A DNA stretch of 51,169 bases from CADDZO01 sp035294145 (GCA_035294145.1 DATGLL010000297.1:1-51169); one strand, 5' to 3'; positions 32,501-41,539 are shown, numbered from the stretch's first letter. Notes: generated by a model from the sequence alone, not told the origin. Program-made: numbers and translations.

Positions 32501-33835
32501 ATGGCCGACTACGATGTCGCGTTATCCCGCCGTCAGCTGGTGCGTGCTGCGATGGCATCGACCATCGGCACCACCATCGAGTGGTACGACACCATCCTCT
32601 ACGGGACCTTGGTCAGCCTCTACCTGGGGCGACAGTTCTTCCCCAGCCGGGATCCGCTCACGAGCGCCCTGGCTGGCTACGGCTCACTGTTCGTGAGCTT
32701 CCTCGCTCGCCCTCTGGGCGGGGCCATCTTCGGCCACTTCGGGGATCGCGTGGGTCGCAAGGCGACCCTGGTGGCGACCTTGCTCGTCGCCGGCCTTTGC
32801 TCGGCCGGGGTGGGGCTGCTTCCCACCTACGACCAGGTGGGGATCGTGGCGCCGATGCTGCTGGTCACGCTGCGGGCGCTGCTCGGCCTCTCTTTGGGCG
32901 GGGAGTGGGGAGGGTCGGTGCTGCTGACCCTGGAGTGGGGCAACCGAGCCCGACGGGGCTTCTGGTCGTCCTGGCCCCAGATCGGCGCTCCCGCGGCCTC
33001 GGCCCTGTCCTTCGCCCTCTTCCAGCTCGCCGCGCTGACCTTCGGGCGCACCTCCACCTGGGCCTGGCGGGCGCCCTTCCTGTTCGGCCTGGTGCTGGTG
33101 GCGGTTGGCCTCTACCTGCGTCTCGGGGTGCTCGACACCCCCACCTTCACCCGCCTCCTGGAGGCGCGCCGGACGGAGCGGCGCCCGGTGCTCACCGTCC
33201 TGCGCCGTAGCCCGGGACCGGTCGTGCTCAGCTGCCTGACTGCGATGGGCCAGCAGGCGCCTCAGGTCGTCTTCGGGACCTTCGCCGTTGTCTACGCCAC
33301 GACGGTCCTCCGCTACCCGATGGGAACGGTCAGCCTGTTCTTGCTCGCGGCCGGGGTCCTGGGCGCCCTCGTCACCCCTTGCTGGGGGTTGGCCTCCGAC
33401 CTGGCCGGGCGTCGCCGGACGTTCGTCGTCGGCCTCGTGGCCATGCTTGGCTACAGCTTCGTGTACTGGTGGCTCGTTGACACTCGGGTCGTCAGTCTGT
33501 TCTTGGTCGCGGCCTTGTTGGCAACGGTCGTCGGCGCCATGACCAGCGGCCCCCAGGCCGCCTACGTGGCGGAGAACTTCACCGGCCGGCTGCGCTACAG
33601 CGGCACCTCCCTGGGCGTGGGCCTGGGGGCGGTGGTGGCTGGCGGCCCGGCCGCCATCATCTCCACGGCGTTGCTCCAGCGCTTCCACAGCTCGACCCCC
33701 ATCGCCCTCTACCTGGCCGGCACCTGCCTGGTCAGCTTGATCGCTGCGGCCTTGCTGCGAGACCGTTCCGGCCAGGACCTTGCCGTCGAGTACGACGAGC
33801 CCTCCGGGCTGCCGTTGGCCGAGGCCAGCGTGTGA
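32501..33835 (+). CDS. MFS transporter, metabolite:H+ symporter (MHS) type
   Basis: 444 aa, twelve helices. MHS hallmarks: TIGTTIEWYDTILYGTLVSLYL at the N-terminus, FLARPLGGAIFGHFGDRVGRKATL (loop 2-3 motif), and LLGLSLGGEWGGSVLLTLEWG (in part). MHS members import organic acids such as shikimate, citrate, proline/betaine or aromatic acids. Its position before an intradiol dioxygenase and two amidohydrolases suggests uptake of an aromatic or amide substrate (inference). AAAGGAG lies 6 nt before the ATG. The GTGA overlap with the next gene suggests one transcript. Confidence 0.88.
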   Translation: MADYDVALSRRQLVRAAMASTIGTTIEWYDTILYGTLVSLYLGRQFFPSRDPLTSALAGYGSLFVSFLARPLGGAIFGHFGDRVGRKATLVATLLVAGLCSAGVGLLPTYDQVGIVAPMLLVTLRALLGLSLGGEWGGSVLLTLEWGNRARRGFWSSWPQIGAPAASALSFALFQLAALTFGRTSTWAWRAPFLFGLVLVAVGLYLRLGVLDTPTFTRLLEARRTERRPVLTVLRRSPGPVVLSCLTAMGQQAPQVVFGTFAVVYATTVLRYPMGTVSLFLLAAGVLGALVTPCWGLASDLAGRRRTFVVGLVAMLGYSFVYWWLVDTRVVSLFLVAALLATVVGAMTSGPQAAYVAENFTGRLRYSGTSLGVGLGAVVAGGPAAIISTALLQRFHSSTPIALYLAGTCLVSLIAAALLRDRSGQDLAVEYDEPSGLPLAEASV

Positions 33836-33852
33836 GAGGGAGGTGGATGGCG

Positions 33853-34881
33853 ATGTTGCCCGCGACCGCGACCCTAGCCGAGCGATTCCGCTGGCACCTG
33901 CCCGCCTTTGCGGTCAGGGGGGCTCGCCTCTACGAGCACCTTTGCCGGGAGGCAGCCGACGAGCTGGAGCGGGTTGGCCCCCTCCACGACCTGCTCAGCC
34001 CGTACGCGGCGGAGCCACCACGTCGGTTCTTGCCGCTGCGGCTGTTGGCGGCGGTCCACGGCTGGGTGCTCCGAGGCGACCTCCCTGACCTGGCCGGGCA
34101 CTACCCGTCGGCCGGGGGCAGCCGGCCTCCGGACGGGGCATGGCCGCTCTTCCGTGCCGCCTGCCTCGAGCGCGCGGAGGAGCTCGCGCGCTTCCTCGCG
34201 CTTCCCCTTCAGCACAACGAGGTGGCGAGGGCGGTTCCGTTGGCCTGCGGCTTCGACTTCATCGCCGGCGAGACCGGCCTGCCGCTGCGGCTCCTGGAGG
34301 TGGGGGCCAGCGCCGGGCTCCTCCTGCGTTGGGATCACTACCGGGACCGTCCCTGGTTCCAGGCGTTGTATGGGTCACGACCGGCGTCTGAGATCCGAGG
34401 TGAGGTCGGTGAGCGCCGGGGTTGCGACCTCCACCCCATCGACCCGACCGACCCCGACCAGGCTCTCCGCCTCTGCTCCTACGTCTGGGCCGACCTTCCA
34501 GGGCACCTGCGCATGCTGGAGGAGGCGCTAGAGATCTGCCGAGAGGTGCCGGCGACGGTGGAGCGAGCGAGCGGGGAGGAGTGGCTGGAGCGGCAGCTGG
34601 CCACCTCCCACCCCGGGCGGGCCACGGTGGTCTTCCATTCCCTGCTCGAGGCCTCAGCGGGCCCCGAGACCATGGCCAGGATCCGGGGGGTGGTGCGAAG
34701 GGCCGGCGACCGGGCCACCGCCGAGGCTCCCCTGGCCTACCTCCGATTCGAGGCGGGGGCAGAGGGCGAGTCGACGTCCAGCCAGGCGATGATGCGGGTC
34801 ACGGTCGTCCTCTGGCCGGGAGGGGAGGAGCGCCTGCTGGCCATGGCCGATGTCAACGGCTGGTACCTCCGTCGGCCGTGA
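33853..34881 (+). CDS. DUF2332 family protein
   Basis: 342 aa. Recognised as DUF2332 from the RFRWHLPAFAVRGARLYEHLCREAA start, the LLEVGASAGLLLRWDHYR glycine-rich block (which looks like a methyltransferase-type nucleotide site), RGCDLHPIDPTDPDQALRLCSYVWADL (in part) and the ending MADVNGWYLR. The family is common in actinobacteria and alphaproteobacteria and has no known function. GAGGGAGG (33836-33843) is 9 nt from ATG 33853 and 3 nt from ATG 33847; GTG 33832 overlapping the transporter stop is also possible. Likely co-transcribed with the transporter. Confidence 0.8.
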   Translation: MLPATATLAERFRWHLPAFAVRGARLYEHLCREAADELERVGPLHDLLSPYAAEPPRRFLPLRLLAAVHGWVLRGDLPDLAGHYPSAGGSRPPDGAWPLFRAACLERAEELARFLALPLQHNEVARAVPLACGFDFIAGETGLPLRLLEVGASAGLLLRWDHYRDRPWFQALYGSRPASEIRGEVGERRGCDLHPIDPTDPDQALRLCSYVWADLPGHLRMLEEALEICREVPATVERASGEEWLERQLATSHPGRATVVFHSLLEASAGPETMARIRGVVRRAGDRATAEAPLAYLRFEAGAEGESTSSQAMMRVTVVLWPGGEERLLAMADVNGWYLRRP

Positions 34882-34938
34882 CTGGCGGGGAGGCCTCGGC
34901 CCCTCCGGGACCCTGCCGCGTGCTGGATGACGACGGCG

Positions 34939-35811
34939 CTACCTTCTCATCGATCCCGCCGCGTCGGCCAGCACGAAGTCGTAGGCGAGCCGCGCATGGG
35001 GCCCCTCGATGGGCCGTCCGGCGGGATCGAGTCCCGAGGAGCGCCGCTCCACATCCCTGATCAGGGACCGCTTGACGCCGAATACGGCATCGGAATCGAG
35101 GTAGCGGTCGCCGGCGATGAACACGTGCGTCACCAGCGTCTCGTGGCCGGGATGGCGGATCATGAAGTGGACGTGGGCGGGCCGGTAGGGGTGGCGTCCT
35201 TGAGCACGGAGCAGCTCCCCGACGGGGCCGTCGTTGGGAATGGGATAGCTGGAGGGGATGACCGACCAGAACCAGACCCGGCCGTCCCGGTCGGTGCGGA
35301 AGCGCGCCCGGAGCTGGGTCTCGTCGCCACGCTGCACGTCGTAGAAGCCTTCGGCGTCCGATTGCCAGGTGTCGACCAGGGCATCGGCCACCGGCTCCCC
35401 GCTTCGCGAGCGCACGGTGCACTCGACCAAGAGGCGCTCGCCCGGGGCATCTCCGGAGATGTCAGCTCCTGCCGGTTGCTCGGGGGGGTTCTCGACGTAG
35501 AAGGGGCCGAGCACCGTGCTCTCGGTCACCCCTTCGCCAAAGCGATGGTTGATGGCGTCCACCAGCATTGACACACCCAGCACGTCGGAGAGCAGGATGA
35601 ACTCTTGACGGCTGGGCGAGCAGATCTGCCCGGTCCGGGTGAGGAAGTCGATGGCGGTCCTCCACTCCTCCATGGTTGGCTCCACCTCGCGCACGAAGGC
35701 GTGAAGGTGACGCACTAAAGACTCGCTCACCTCACGTAGGCGGGGGTTGGGACAGTTCCGGAAGCTGTCCAGGACCGCTTGGGTGATGGAGGGCTCGTCG
35801 ACCTCGCTCAT
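34939..35811 (-). CDS. Intradiol ring-cleavage dioxygenase, hydroxyquinol 1,2-dioxygenase type
   Basis: 290 aa. An N-terminal helical dimerisation domain (residues 1-90) precedes the catalytic beta-sandwich with the Fe(III) ligands Tyr157 (EGFYDVQ), Tyr189 (PSSYPIPNDGP), His213 and His215 (RPAHVHFMI). TESTVLGPFYVENPP is typical of hydroxyquinol and (chloro)catechol dioxygenases; overall it fits hydroxyquinol 1,2-dioxygenase, which opens 1,2,4-trihydroxybenzene to maleylacetate. The ATG at 35811 overlaps the stop of the SnoaL-like gene (ATGA). Maleylacetate reductase and a hydroxylase are not in the window. Confidence 0.88.
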   Translation of the reverse strand: MSEVDEPSITQAVLDSFRNCPNPRLREVSESLVRHLHAFVREVEPTMEEWRTAIDFLTRTGQICSPSRQEFILLSDVLGVSMLVDAINHRFGEGVTESTVLGPFYVENPPEQPAGADISGDAPGERLLVECTVRSRSGEPVADALVDTWQSDAEGFYDVQRGDETQLRARFRTDRDGRVWFWSVIPSSYPIPNDGPVGELLRAQGRHPYRPAHVHFMIRHPGHETLVTHVFIAGDRYLDSDAVFGVKRSLIRDVERRSSGLDPAGRPIEGPHARLAYDFVLADAAGSMRR

Positions 35812-36440
35812 GACACCTTCCTCCAGATCTCCGACGCCGGCCGGCCAGCGAGCCAAGCGGCGCCCTGTGCGTACAGGGCCTCGACCTCGGGCCCCGTGAG
35901 CCCTGGCATGTCCGGCTTGACCTTGTAGCCCAGCATCGTCTGCAGGTAGGCCAGGTGACGGTACCCAGGTGGGAAGCGCTCCAGGAGCGCGTTGTCGAGC
36001 CGGATCGTCGCCGAGGGGTCGATCGGGTCGAGCCGGTCCTTCTCGTAGATGGGCTGGCGGAGCACGATGGCCCAACGCCCATCGCGTTGCTCGAAGAAGT
36101 CGTAGAAGCGCCCGGTGCAGACGACGTCGCAGAGCACCCCGTGGACCTCTCCGCGCTGAGAGATAGTCATCTTCGTCTGGGCGATCGCCCGGCAGCCCGA
36201 GACCTCGATCGAGGTGCCACCCAGGAAGTGGAGGATGCTGACCCCACGCTCCCAGCCTTCGCGGCTCACCCGGATGAACTCCTCCGCCGAGCCCTGGAAC
36301 CAGGTGGCCATCATGCGCCCGTCCTCATGCCACACGGTCCGGAACCGTTCCCAGTCGCCAGCGTCACGCCAGACGACCCAGCTCTCGATCACCTCCCGGA
36401 TCGCGAGTCGGTCCAGCAGCGTCACATCCCTCACGTCCAT
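35808..36440 (-). CDS. SnoaL/NTF2-like protein
   Basis: 210 aa. The first 140 residues have the SnoaL-like cone fold: DRLAIREVIESWVVWRDAGDWERFRTVWHEDGRMMATWF, then CTGRFYDFFEQRDGRWAIVLRQPIYEKDRL (in part). Related proteins are small-subunit-like ring-hydroxylating components, dehydratases or isomerases. The C-terminal 70 residues (LERFPPGYRHLAYLQTMLGYKVKPDMPGL) are an extension often found next to aromatic-ring enzymes. It is translationally coupled to the dioxygenase and so probably acts on the same substrate. ATG at 36440; no close Shine-Dalgarno sequence. Confidence 0.75.
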   Translation of the reverse strand: MDVRDVTLLDRLAIREVIESWVVWRDAGDWERFRTVWHEDGRMMATWFQGSAEEFIRVSREGWERGVSILHFLGGTSIEVSGCRAIAQTKMTISQRGEVHGVLCDVVCTGRFYDFFEQRDGRWAIVLRQPIYEKDRLDPIDPSATIRLDNALLERFPPGYRHLAYLQTMLGYKVKPDMPGLTGPEVEALYAQGAAWLAGRPASEIWRKVS

Positions 36441-37342
36441 CGAGCCCGTGCCTGCCTCTCCCTTAGGGCTGCCTCACGGAGACCGGCCCGACCATGCGTC
36501 GATCCGTCGTCGCCGCCTGCCCATCCCGTCATCGCGGCACCCGGTGCCGTCGGGGTGCCCGCCCCTCGAGGGCTGCGAACACCGCTCGCCCCACACCTCG
36601 AAGGGTACACCTCGCCGGGGCGCCTGTCCGGGCTTGGCCGCAGCTCCCGGCTGGGGCGCCGAGGCTCGCGTCGTCCCTCGGGATGGGCGTCCCACCGTGG
36701 GGGCCTCGCTCCTCGGCCGAGGGATGGTGCCGTCCGGTCCAGGCCTGGCCCATCTCGAACGCCGACGGGGCCGCGCGACCGTGCTCACGCCGCCGCTGGC
36801 CTCGTGGCGCCTGGTGGCGGCCCACCGGTCCCCGAGCGGCCCCTGGGGGCGCGGTCGATGCCACCCACCCCCGACGCGCGGGCTCACCCCGTCCACCTAC
36901 CGACCTGGGCAGGCCCGGGCCAGGTGGCGATCGTTGACAACCTTTCCGGCGTTCGATAAGGTTCTGCCGGCCAGGGGCGGACATCGAGCATCCTGGGGGG
37001 CCGCCCCACGGCCATTCCGGACGGCGATGCCCGGCCGGCTGCAGGGGGAAGCGATCCACGGGACAGGATGGGCGCGGCTCGGCGAGGTGCCCTCGGGCGG
37101 GGTCGCGCGCGATGCGACGGGGACGCTCCGCTCCTGATGACGGCCGTCGGTGGCATCGACGATTGGGTCGACATGGCCGGCGTTCCGCCCGGCTGCTTCA
37201 CGAGGAGTGCGAAGTTGACGGACCTGAGGTCAGCCCTGAGCGACGATGCCTCAAGGGGCGGGGCTGGGATCGTGCCCCAGGGCACGGCTGTGGCCCCCCA
37301 CGCCCGAGGTCGGGGAGCGGGCACGGGCGTCTGGCGACCGAG
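36441..37342. other. 0.9-kb region between the divergent dioxygenase and amidohydrolase genes
   Basis: Mostly GC-rich sequence with no recognisable gene in its first 490 bases. It contains a good sigma-A promoter (36934-36962) and one possible small ORF (37137-37346). Confidence 0.45.
36934..36962 (+). promoter_or_regulatory. Strong sigma-A promoter
   Basis: TTGACA (36934-36939), a 17-bp spacer and TAAGGT (36957-36962). The -35 is a perfect consensus and spacing is optimal. The nearest sure gene start is 380 bp downstream, implying a long leader or a small gene between. Confidence 0.6.
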
Positions 37343-37346
37343 GTGA
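37137..37346 (+). CDS. Possible small protein upstream of the amidohydrolase
   Basis: 69 codons starting MTAVGGIDDWVDMAG and ending in a TGA that overlaps the GTG of the amidohydrolase (GTGA). It lies downstream of the strong promoter at 36934. The first half looks protein-like, the second half is Gly/Arg-rich and could be noise. No clear ribosome-binding site and no recognised domain. Confidence 0.25.
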   Translation: MTAVGGIDDWVDMAGVPPGCFTRSAKLTDLRSALSDDASRGGAGIVPQGTAVAPHARGRGAGTGVWRPR

Positions 37347-38953
37347 GCGATCGGCTGCGGCTCACGAACGGCCGGCTTCGGACCATGGACGCCGCCCGGC
37401 CGGTGGCGAGCGACCTTCTGGTCGAGGACGGGCTCATCGTCGATGTGCTCGGTCCCGGGACGGAGCTCCCAACCGAGTCCTCGTGGCAGGTCGTCGATCT
37501 CGAGGGCGCCACGGTCCTGCCCGCGTTCAGCGACTGCCATCTGCACTTGACCCAGACCGGGCTCCAGCTCTTGGACCTCGACCTGAGCGGGGTTGGCAGC
37601 GTGGAGGAGGGGCTCGACCTCCTGGCCGCGGCGGCCCGGGCCGGCGACGGGGCGATGATCCGAGGATGGAACTACGACGATACCCGCTCCGGACGCCCGC
37701 TGACCGCCCACGACCTGGGCCGGGTGACGGATCGTCCAGTCTTCCTCGGGCGTGTTGGCAACCTCGCCAGCCTTGTGAACGCGGCGGCGATGGAGCTGCT
37801 GGGCGTGCCCGAGGGCATGGCCGGGGTGCTACGCGACGCCAAGGGCGAGCTCAGCGGTTGGCTGACGGGGCAGGCGCATCTCTACGCGTTGCGGGAGCTC
37901 CACCGATGGCTGGGGGAGGAGGAGCGGCGGAAGGCCCTGGACGCCGTGGCTGCACAGGCCCTGGCGTCGGGCGTCACCTGCGTCCACGCCATCGAGGGCA
38001 GCCGGTTTGGGCAGCTCATGGGGGGACGGACCGAGCCCAACCACCCCCTCGAGCGTGTGCTGGCGGCCCATCTCCCGCTCGACGTGATCCCGTTCGACAC
38101 CCAGATCCACGGGCTGGGGGACCTCGGGCGCATCGCTCGAGCTGGCCTCCGTCACGCCGGTGGCGATCTGTTGGTGGACGGGACCCTCGGCCCGGGGGCG
38201 ATCGAGGGGGTGGCCCGGGCGGCCTTGAGCCTCCCCTATACGGATGGGATCGGCGGCCGTGGCCAGCTCCTGGCTACCCGTGAGCGACTGCGGGAGCTGG
38301 TGATCGTCGCCGTCGATCAGGGGCTGCAGCTCGCTCTGCACGCGGTCGGCGACCGCGCCATCACCCTCGTCCTCGATGCGATCGAGGACGTCAAGCGCGA
38401 GCGCCCCGAGGTGACGAACGCCCGCCTGCGGATCGAGCACGGGGTCCTCCCCGCCGAGTCCGACGTGGAGCGAGCCGCCCGCCTCGGGATCGTGTTCTCG
38501 GTGCAGCCGGCGACCGAGCTGCGCTTCGGCGGTCGGCGAGGGCACTACGCCGACCTCCTCGGCGAGCTCCGGGTCAGGCGCACCAACCCGTTGCGGGAGC
38601 TCGCCGCTGCCGGCGTTCGCCTGGCGGGGGGGACCGCGAGCCCGCTGGCGCCGTTGAGCCCGCTCTTGGGGGTGGTGGGGGCGGTGCTCCACCCCTTCGA
38701 GGGGCATCGCCTGGACCGGGAGGCCGCCTTCGCCCTCTACACCACCGGAGCCGCGTGGGCGGCCTTCGAGGAGGGCCGGCGGGGGATGCTGCGTCCCGGC
38801 TTCCTGGCCGACCTGGTGGCCCTGGATCCAGATCCCTTCCAGCTGCCGGTGGAGCGGCTGCCGGAGGTGCAGGTCTCCCGAACCTGGCGTCGTGGGCGCG
38901 AGGTCTTCCGCTTGCCCGCGCGCCGGCAAGGGGACCTGGTGCCGACGGGGTGA
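37343..38953 (+). CDS. YtcJ-like amidohydrolase
   Basis: 536 aa metal-dependent hydrolase. N-terminal beta-sandwich (RLTNGRLRTMDAARPVASDLLVEDGLIVDVLG, in part), the metal motif SDCHLHL (HxH), HAVGDRAI and LRIEHGVLP in the barrel, and the C-terminal AAFEEGRRGMLRPGFLADLVALDPDPF closing strand block (in part). The YtcJ/AepA group hydrolyses amides, N-formyl groups or similar; substrates are poorly known. Start GTG 37343 places MDAARP in the usual position for the family. It converges with the M20 amidase gene (16 bp between stops), and both may act on amide or N-acyl compounds (inference). Confidence 0.85.
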   Translation: MSDRLRLTNGRLRTMDAARPVASDLLVEDGLIVDVLGPGTELPTESSWQVVDLEGATVLPAFSDCHLHLTQTGLQLLDLDLSGVGSVEEGLDLLAAAARAGDGAMIRGWNYDDTRSGRPLTAHDLGRVTDRPVFLGRVGNLASLVNAAAMELLGVPEGMAGVLRDAKGELSGWLTGQAHLYALRELHRWLGEEERRKALDAVAAQALASGVTCVHAIEGSRFGQLMGGRTEPNHPLERVLAAHLPLDVIPFDTQIHGLGDLGRIARAGLRHAGGDLLVDGTLGPGAIEGVARAALSLPYTDGIGGRGQLLATRERLRELVIVAVDQGLQLALHAVGDRAITLVLDAIEDVKRERPEVTNARLRIEHGVLPAESDVERAARLGIVFSVQPATELRFGGRRGHYADLLGELRVRRTNPLRELAAAGVRLAGGTASPLAPLSPLLGVVGAVLHPFEGHRLDREAAFALYTTGAAWAAFEEGRRGMLRPGFLADLVALDPDPFQLPVERLPEVQVSRTWRRGREVFRLPARRQGDLVPTG

Positions 38954-38969
38954 GGGACGGTCCAGCCCG

Positions 38970-40151
38970 CTATCTCGCGCCGCTCAGGAACTCGAGCGCG
39001 ACCTCGGCCAGGACCGCGACCCCGATGGGGAGGGCGGACTCGTCCAGCTCGAACCGGGCCGTGTGCACGGGCCGCGGCTCCGGCCACTCGGGTGAGCGCA
39101 CGCCCAGCCGTAGCATGGCGCCGGGGACCCGCTGGAGCACGAAGGAGAAGTCCTCGGCCGCCATCTCTGGCTCCGCCTCCAGAACCGCCTCCGGGCCGAG
39201 CACGGCGCATGCCGCCCCGGCCAGTAGCTCGGCCATGGCCGGGTCGTTGACGGTCGGTGGGTAGCGCATGTGGATGTCGACTCGGGCTGACGCCCGCAGC
39301 GCCTCCGCCACCCCGCTCGCGACCTCCTCGAGCCGCCGTTCCATCTCCTGCATGAGGTCGTCGCGGTAGGCTCGGATCGTGCCCTGCAGCTCGGCGCGGT
39401 CAGGGATCACGTTGGGGGCGGTGCCCGCGCTGATCCGGCCGAGCGTGAGCACTGCGGCCTCGGTGGGCGGCACCTCCCGGCCCACGAGCGTCTGCAGGGC
39501 GCACACCACCTGAGCCGCCACCACCACCGGGTCGACCGCCTGGTGGGGGCGCGAGGCGTGACCCCCTCGGCCGTCGATGGTGACGGTGAAGGCGTTGGCC
39601 CCGGCCAGCACGGGCCCGGGCGCGGTGGCCACGGTGCCGACCGGGTGCTGGTGGGAGACATGCAGCATGAAGGCCGCGTCGACCGGGGGGGCGTCCAGCA
39701 CGCCCTCCTCGATCATCCGCAACGCTCCCGCCCCGCCCTCCTCGGCCGGCTGGAACATGAGCTTGACGTTGCCGGCGATCTCGCCCCGGCGCTCGACCAG
39801 GAGCCGGCTCACCCCCAGCAGGATGGCGGTGTGGGCGTCGTGCCCGCAGGCGTGCATCACCCCCGGGGTCTGGGAGGCGTACTCCCGATCTGACCCCTCC
39901 TGGATGGGGAGGGCGTCCATGTCGGCGCGGAGGAGGACGGTTCGTCCCGGCCGTCCTCCCTCGATGAGGCCGATGACCCCGGTGCCGGCGATCCCGGTGC
40001 GGGCGGGGATGCCGAGCTGCTCTAGACGTGAGGCGACCAAGGCGGCCGTCTCTCGCTCGTGATAGGCCAGCTCCGGGCGGCGGTGGATGGCGCGTCGGTC
40101 GGCAATGACGGTGCCGGCCAGGGCTCTTGCGGCTTCGAGGATGCTTGACAT
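38970..40151 (-). CDS. M20 family metallopeptidase/amidohydrolase (hippurate hydrolase-like)
   Basis: 393 aa. Metal and catalytic residues: LRADMDALPIQE, MHACGHDAHTAILLG, MFQPAEEGGAGA; dimerisation domain with GRGGHASRPHQAVDPVV; final His ligand in PEWPEPRPVHTARFELDE. This is the amidohydrolase branch of M20 (hippuricase, N-acyl-L-amino-acid or IAA-amino-acid hydrolases), cytosolic. The promoter is well defined: TTGGCA, 16-bp spacer, TAGACT, then 9 nt to the ATG, so the mRNA is nearly leaderless. Confidence 0.9.
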   Translation of the reverse strand: MSSILEAARALAGTVIADRRAIHRRPELAYHERETAALVASRLEQLGIPARTGIAGTGVIGLIEGGRPGRTVLLRADMDALPIQEGSDREYASQTPGVMHACGHDAHTAILLGVSRLLVERRGEIAGNVKLMFQPAEEGGAGALRMIEEGVLDAPPVDAAFMLHVSHQHPVGTVATAPGPVLAGANAFTVTIDGRGGHASRPHQAVDPVVVAAQVVCALQTLVGREVPPTEAAVLTLGRISAGTAPNVIPDRAELQGTIRAYRDDLMQEMERRLEEVASGVAEALRASARVDIHMRYPPTVNDPAMAELLAGAACAVLGPEAVLEAEPEMAAEDFSFVLQRVPGAMLRLGVRSPEWPEPRPVHTARFELDESALPIGVAVLAEVALEFLSGAR

Positions 40152-40160
40152 CGCAAGCTG

Positions 40161-40188
40161 AGTCTAATACTGCTACCGTACTTGCCAA
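40161..40188 (-). promoter_or_regulatory. M20 amidase promoter
   Basis: On the minus strand TTGGCA (40188-40183), 16-bp spacer, TAGACT (40166-40161), then 9 nt to the ATG at 40151. Confidence 0.55.
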
Positions 40189-40230
40189 GGGACTGCCGCT
40201 CTGGCAGGATGGGCGTCCCCTCGACGGGAC

Positions 40231-40593
40231 ATGGCGACCACGCTCGACGACCTCGAGCGCTGGGGCGAGGCGTCCCCGCCTTCCCCGCTCGCCCGCAAGA
40301 GCCGCTGGCGGGTGGCCGAGGCGGTGGGGGATGCCGCCCAAGGCCGCAGGCAGCGGCGGCTCGATCGGGTCAGCTGGGACGTCGATGCCGCCCCAGATCG
40401 TCTCCAGGCCTTCGTGCACGAGCCCTTTGGTGACCCGGAGGGGATCGGTGTCCTGGACGGGACCGGCTTCCTAGGGGCCCCATCGGAACGTGTTCCGATG
40501 GGGCCCCCTGACCGACGCCACGCCGCGTGGGCACGGGTTCCTGGACCGGTGCCGGGAGCTGCCCGGGGCCTGGTGACCCGGCGCGCCGGGCGC
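40231..40593 (+). pseudogene. Degraded IS701-like DDE transposase
   Basis: The start MATTLDDLERWGE, then WRVAEAVGDAAQGRRQ, SWDVDAAPDRLQAFVHEPFGDPEG and VLDGTGFL match the N-terminal part of IS701-type transposases (usual WDADAVRDDLRxYVxEHLGDPDxVLVVDETGFL). About 25 residues between DLERWGE and the next block are missing, the catalytic-motif Glu of DETGF is changed (DGTGF), and after a frameshift GHGFLDRCRELPGAW (usual GHALLDRELYLPEAW) ends at a stop near 40590. No terminal inverted repeats or target duplication could be defined. Confidence 0.65.
40474..40507. repeat. Perfect 16-bp inverted repeat inside the transposase remnant
   Basis: GGGGCCCCATCGGAAC (40474-40489), centre GT, GTTCCGATGGGGCCCC (40492-40507). 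The arms are identical over 16 bp with a 2-nt centre. It lies where the transposase homology breaks frame. No U-tract follows, so it is not an ordinary terminator. Confidence 0.85.
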
Positions 40594-41104
40594 CCCGGAG
40601 CCGGAGCAGGCCATCGTCAGGCTGGAGCACGCCTGGGCGCAGGGTGGCAACCGTGATGGTTCCTCGGTCCGCTGTCCCCAGCTCGCCCACCACCAGTGGG
40701 ACGCCATGGCTGGCCGCTCCACCGTCCAGATCCCCCCTCACCTCGGCCGTGGAGATCAGCTCGATCGGGACGCCGTTCGCCGCCCTATCGGTTCGCTCCC
40801 CCGCGCCCTGGGACCGGCGAGGCCTTCGCCCTGCAGGCGCCCGAGTTCCAGCTCCTCGACTCCCGGCCCTTGGGCGGTGCCAGGCTCCTCGGCCAGCCCT
40901 GGCGCTGCCTGAGCGTCCGCGACGAGCGCCATGCCCACCTCGACCGTGGCTTCCTCCCCCTGGCAGCCGCTCTCCCCGCTTCAAACGACGCACCAAGACC
41001 ACCACGTGAGGCATACCCTTGGGCACGGGCCTGCCGCCGTGGCCGATGGTCGGGCAGGGGCCTGGGTGGACCCTGCGCCGTCGTCAGGCGCGAGCCTCTC
41101 GACC
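40594..41104. other. 511-bp non-coding stretch after the transposase remnant
   Basis: Six-frame reading yields no recognisable protein. It may hold further degraded element sequence, but I cannot match it. Confidence 0.4.
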
Positions 41105-41539
41105 TCAGGGCAGGTTCCGTCGCCGCGGCCCGTGGTCGTGGATGGTGAAGGCCCGCGGACGCGTCCAGCCGCGCACGCCTTGGGAGAGCCTGCCCGGGGT
41201 GGTCTGGCTTTTGATCAGGTACTCCAACGCCCCCAACTGCAGCCCGCGTTGGACCAGCTCCTCCTCGCTGTAGTTGCTGACGATCACGACGGGGATACCC
41301 CGCGTCCGTGGCGCGGCTCGCAGGCGCTCCAGGAAGGCAAGACCGTCCATACGCGGGAGACGGATGTCAAGGAAGATCAGGTCGGGGAGCTCTCGCTCCA
41401 GCATGACCAGCGCCGCCTCGGCGTCACCGGCCACCCTCACCGTGTAGCCGTCCTGCTCTAGCTTGAGCCGATACATGTCCGCCAAGGCGGCGTCGTCCTC
41501 CACCAAGAGAACGGTGACCTCATCCTCGCAACGTTCCAT
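41105..41539 (-). CDS. CheY-like single-domain response regulator
   Basis: 144 aa. Receiver domain with the acidic pocket in LLVEDDAALADMY, phospho-acceptor Asp58 in DLIFLDIRLPRMDGL, the conserved Ser/Thr in VVIVSNYS and Lys110 in YLIKSQT. No output domain; the last 30 residues are basic. Such proteins relay phosphate or act by protein contact. ATG 41539 has AAGGGG 8 nt upstream. No kinase is adjacent, so it could serve the orphan PAS-GAF kinases at 7-11 kb (inference). Confidence 0.85.
   Translation of the reverse strand: MERCEDEVTVLLVEDDAALADMYRLKLEQDGYTVRVAGDAEAALVMLERELPDLIFLDIRLPRMDGLAFLERLRAAPRTRGIPVVIVSNYSEEELVQRGLQLGALEYLIKSQTTPGRLSQGVRGWTRPRAFTIHDHGPRRRNLP

Noticed and set aside
40474..40507. 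Intrinsic terminator at the 16-bp inverted repeat
   Set aside because: No U-tract on either strand, loop of only 2 nt, and it lies within transposase-derived coding sequence.
40370..41026. Possible minus-strand gene opposite the transposase remnant
   Set aside because: A short stretch looks protein-like, but both ends are Arg/Gly-rich noise and no family could be recognised.
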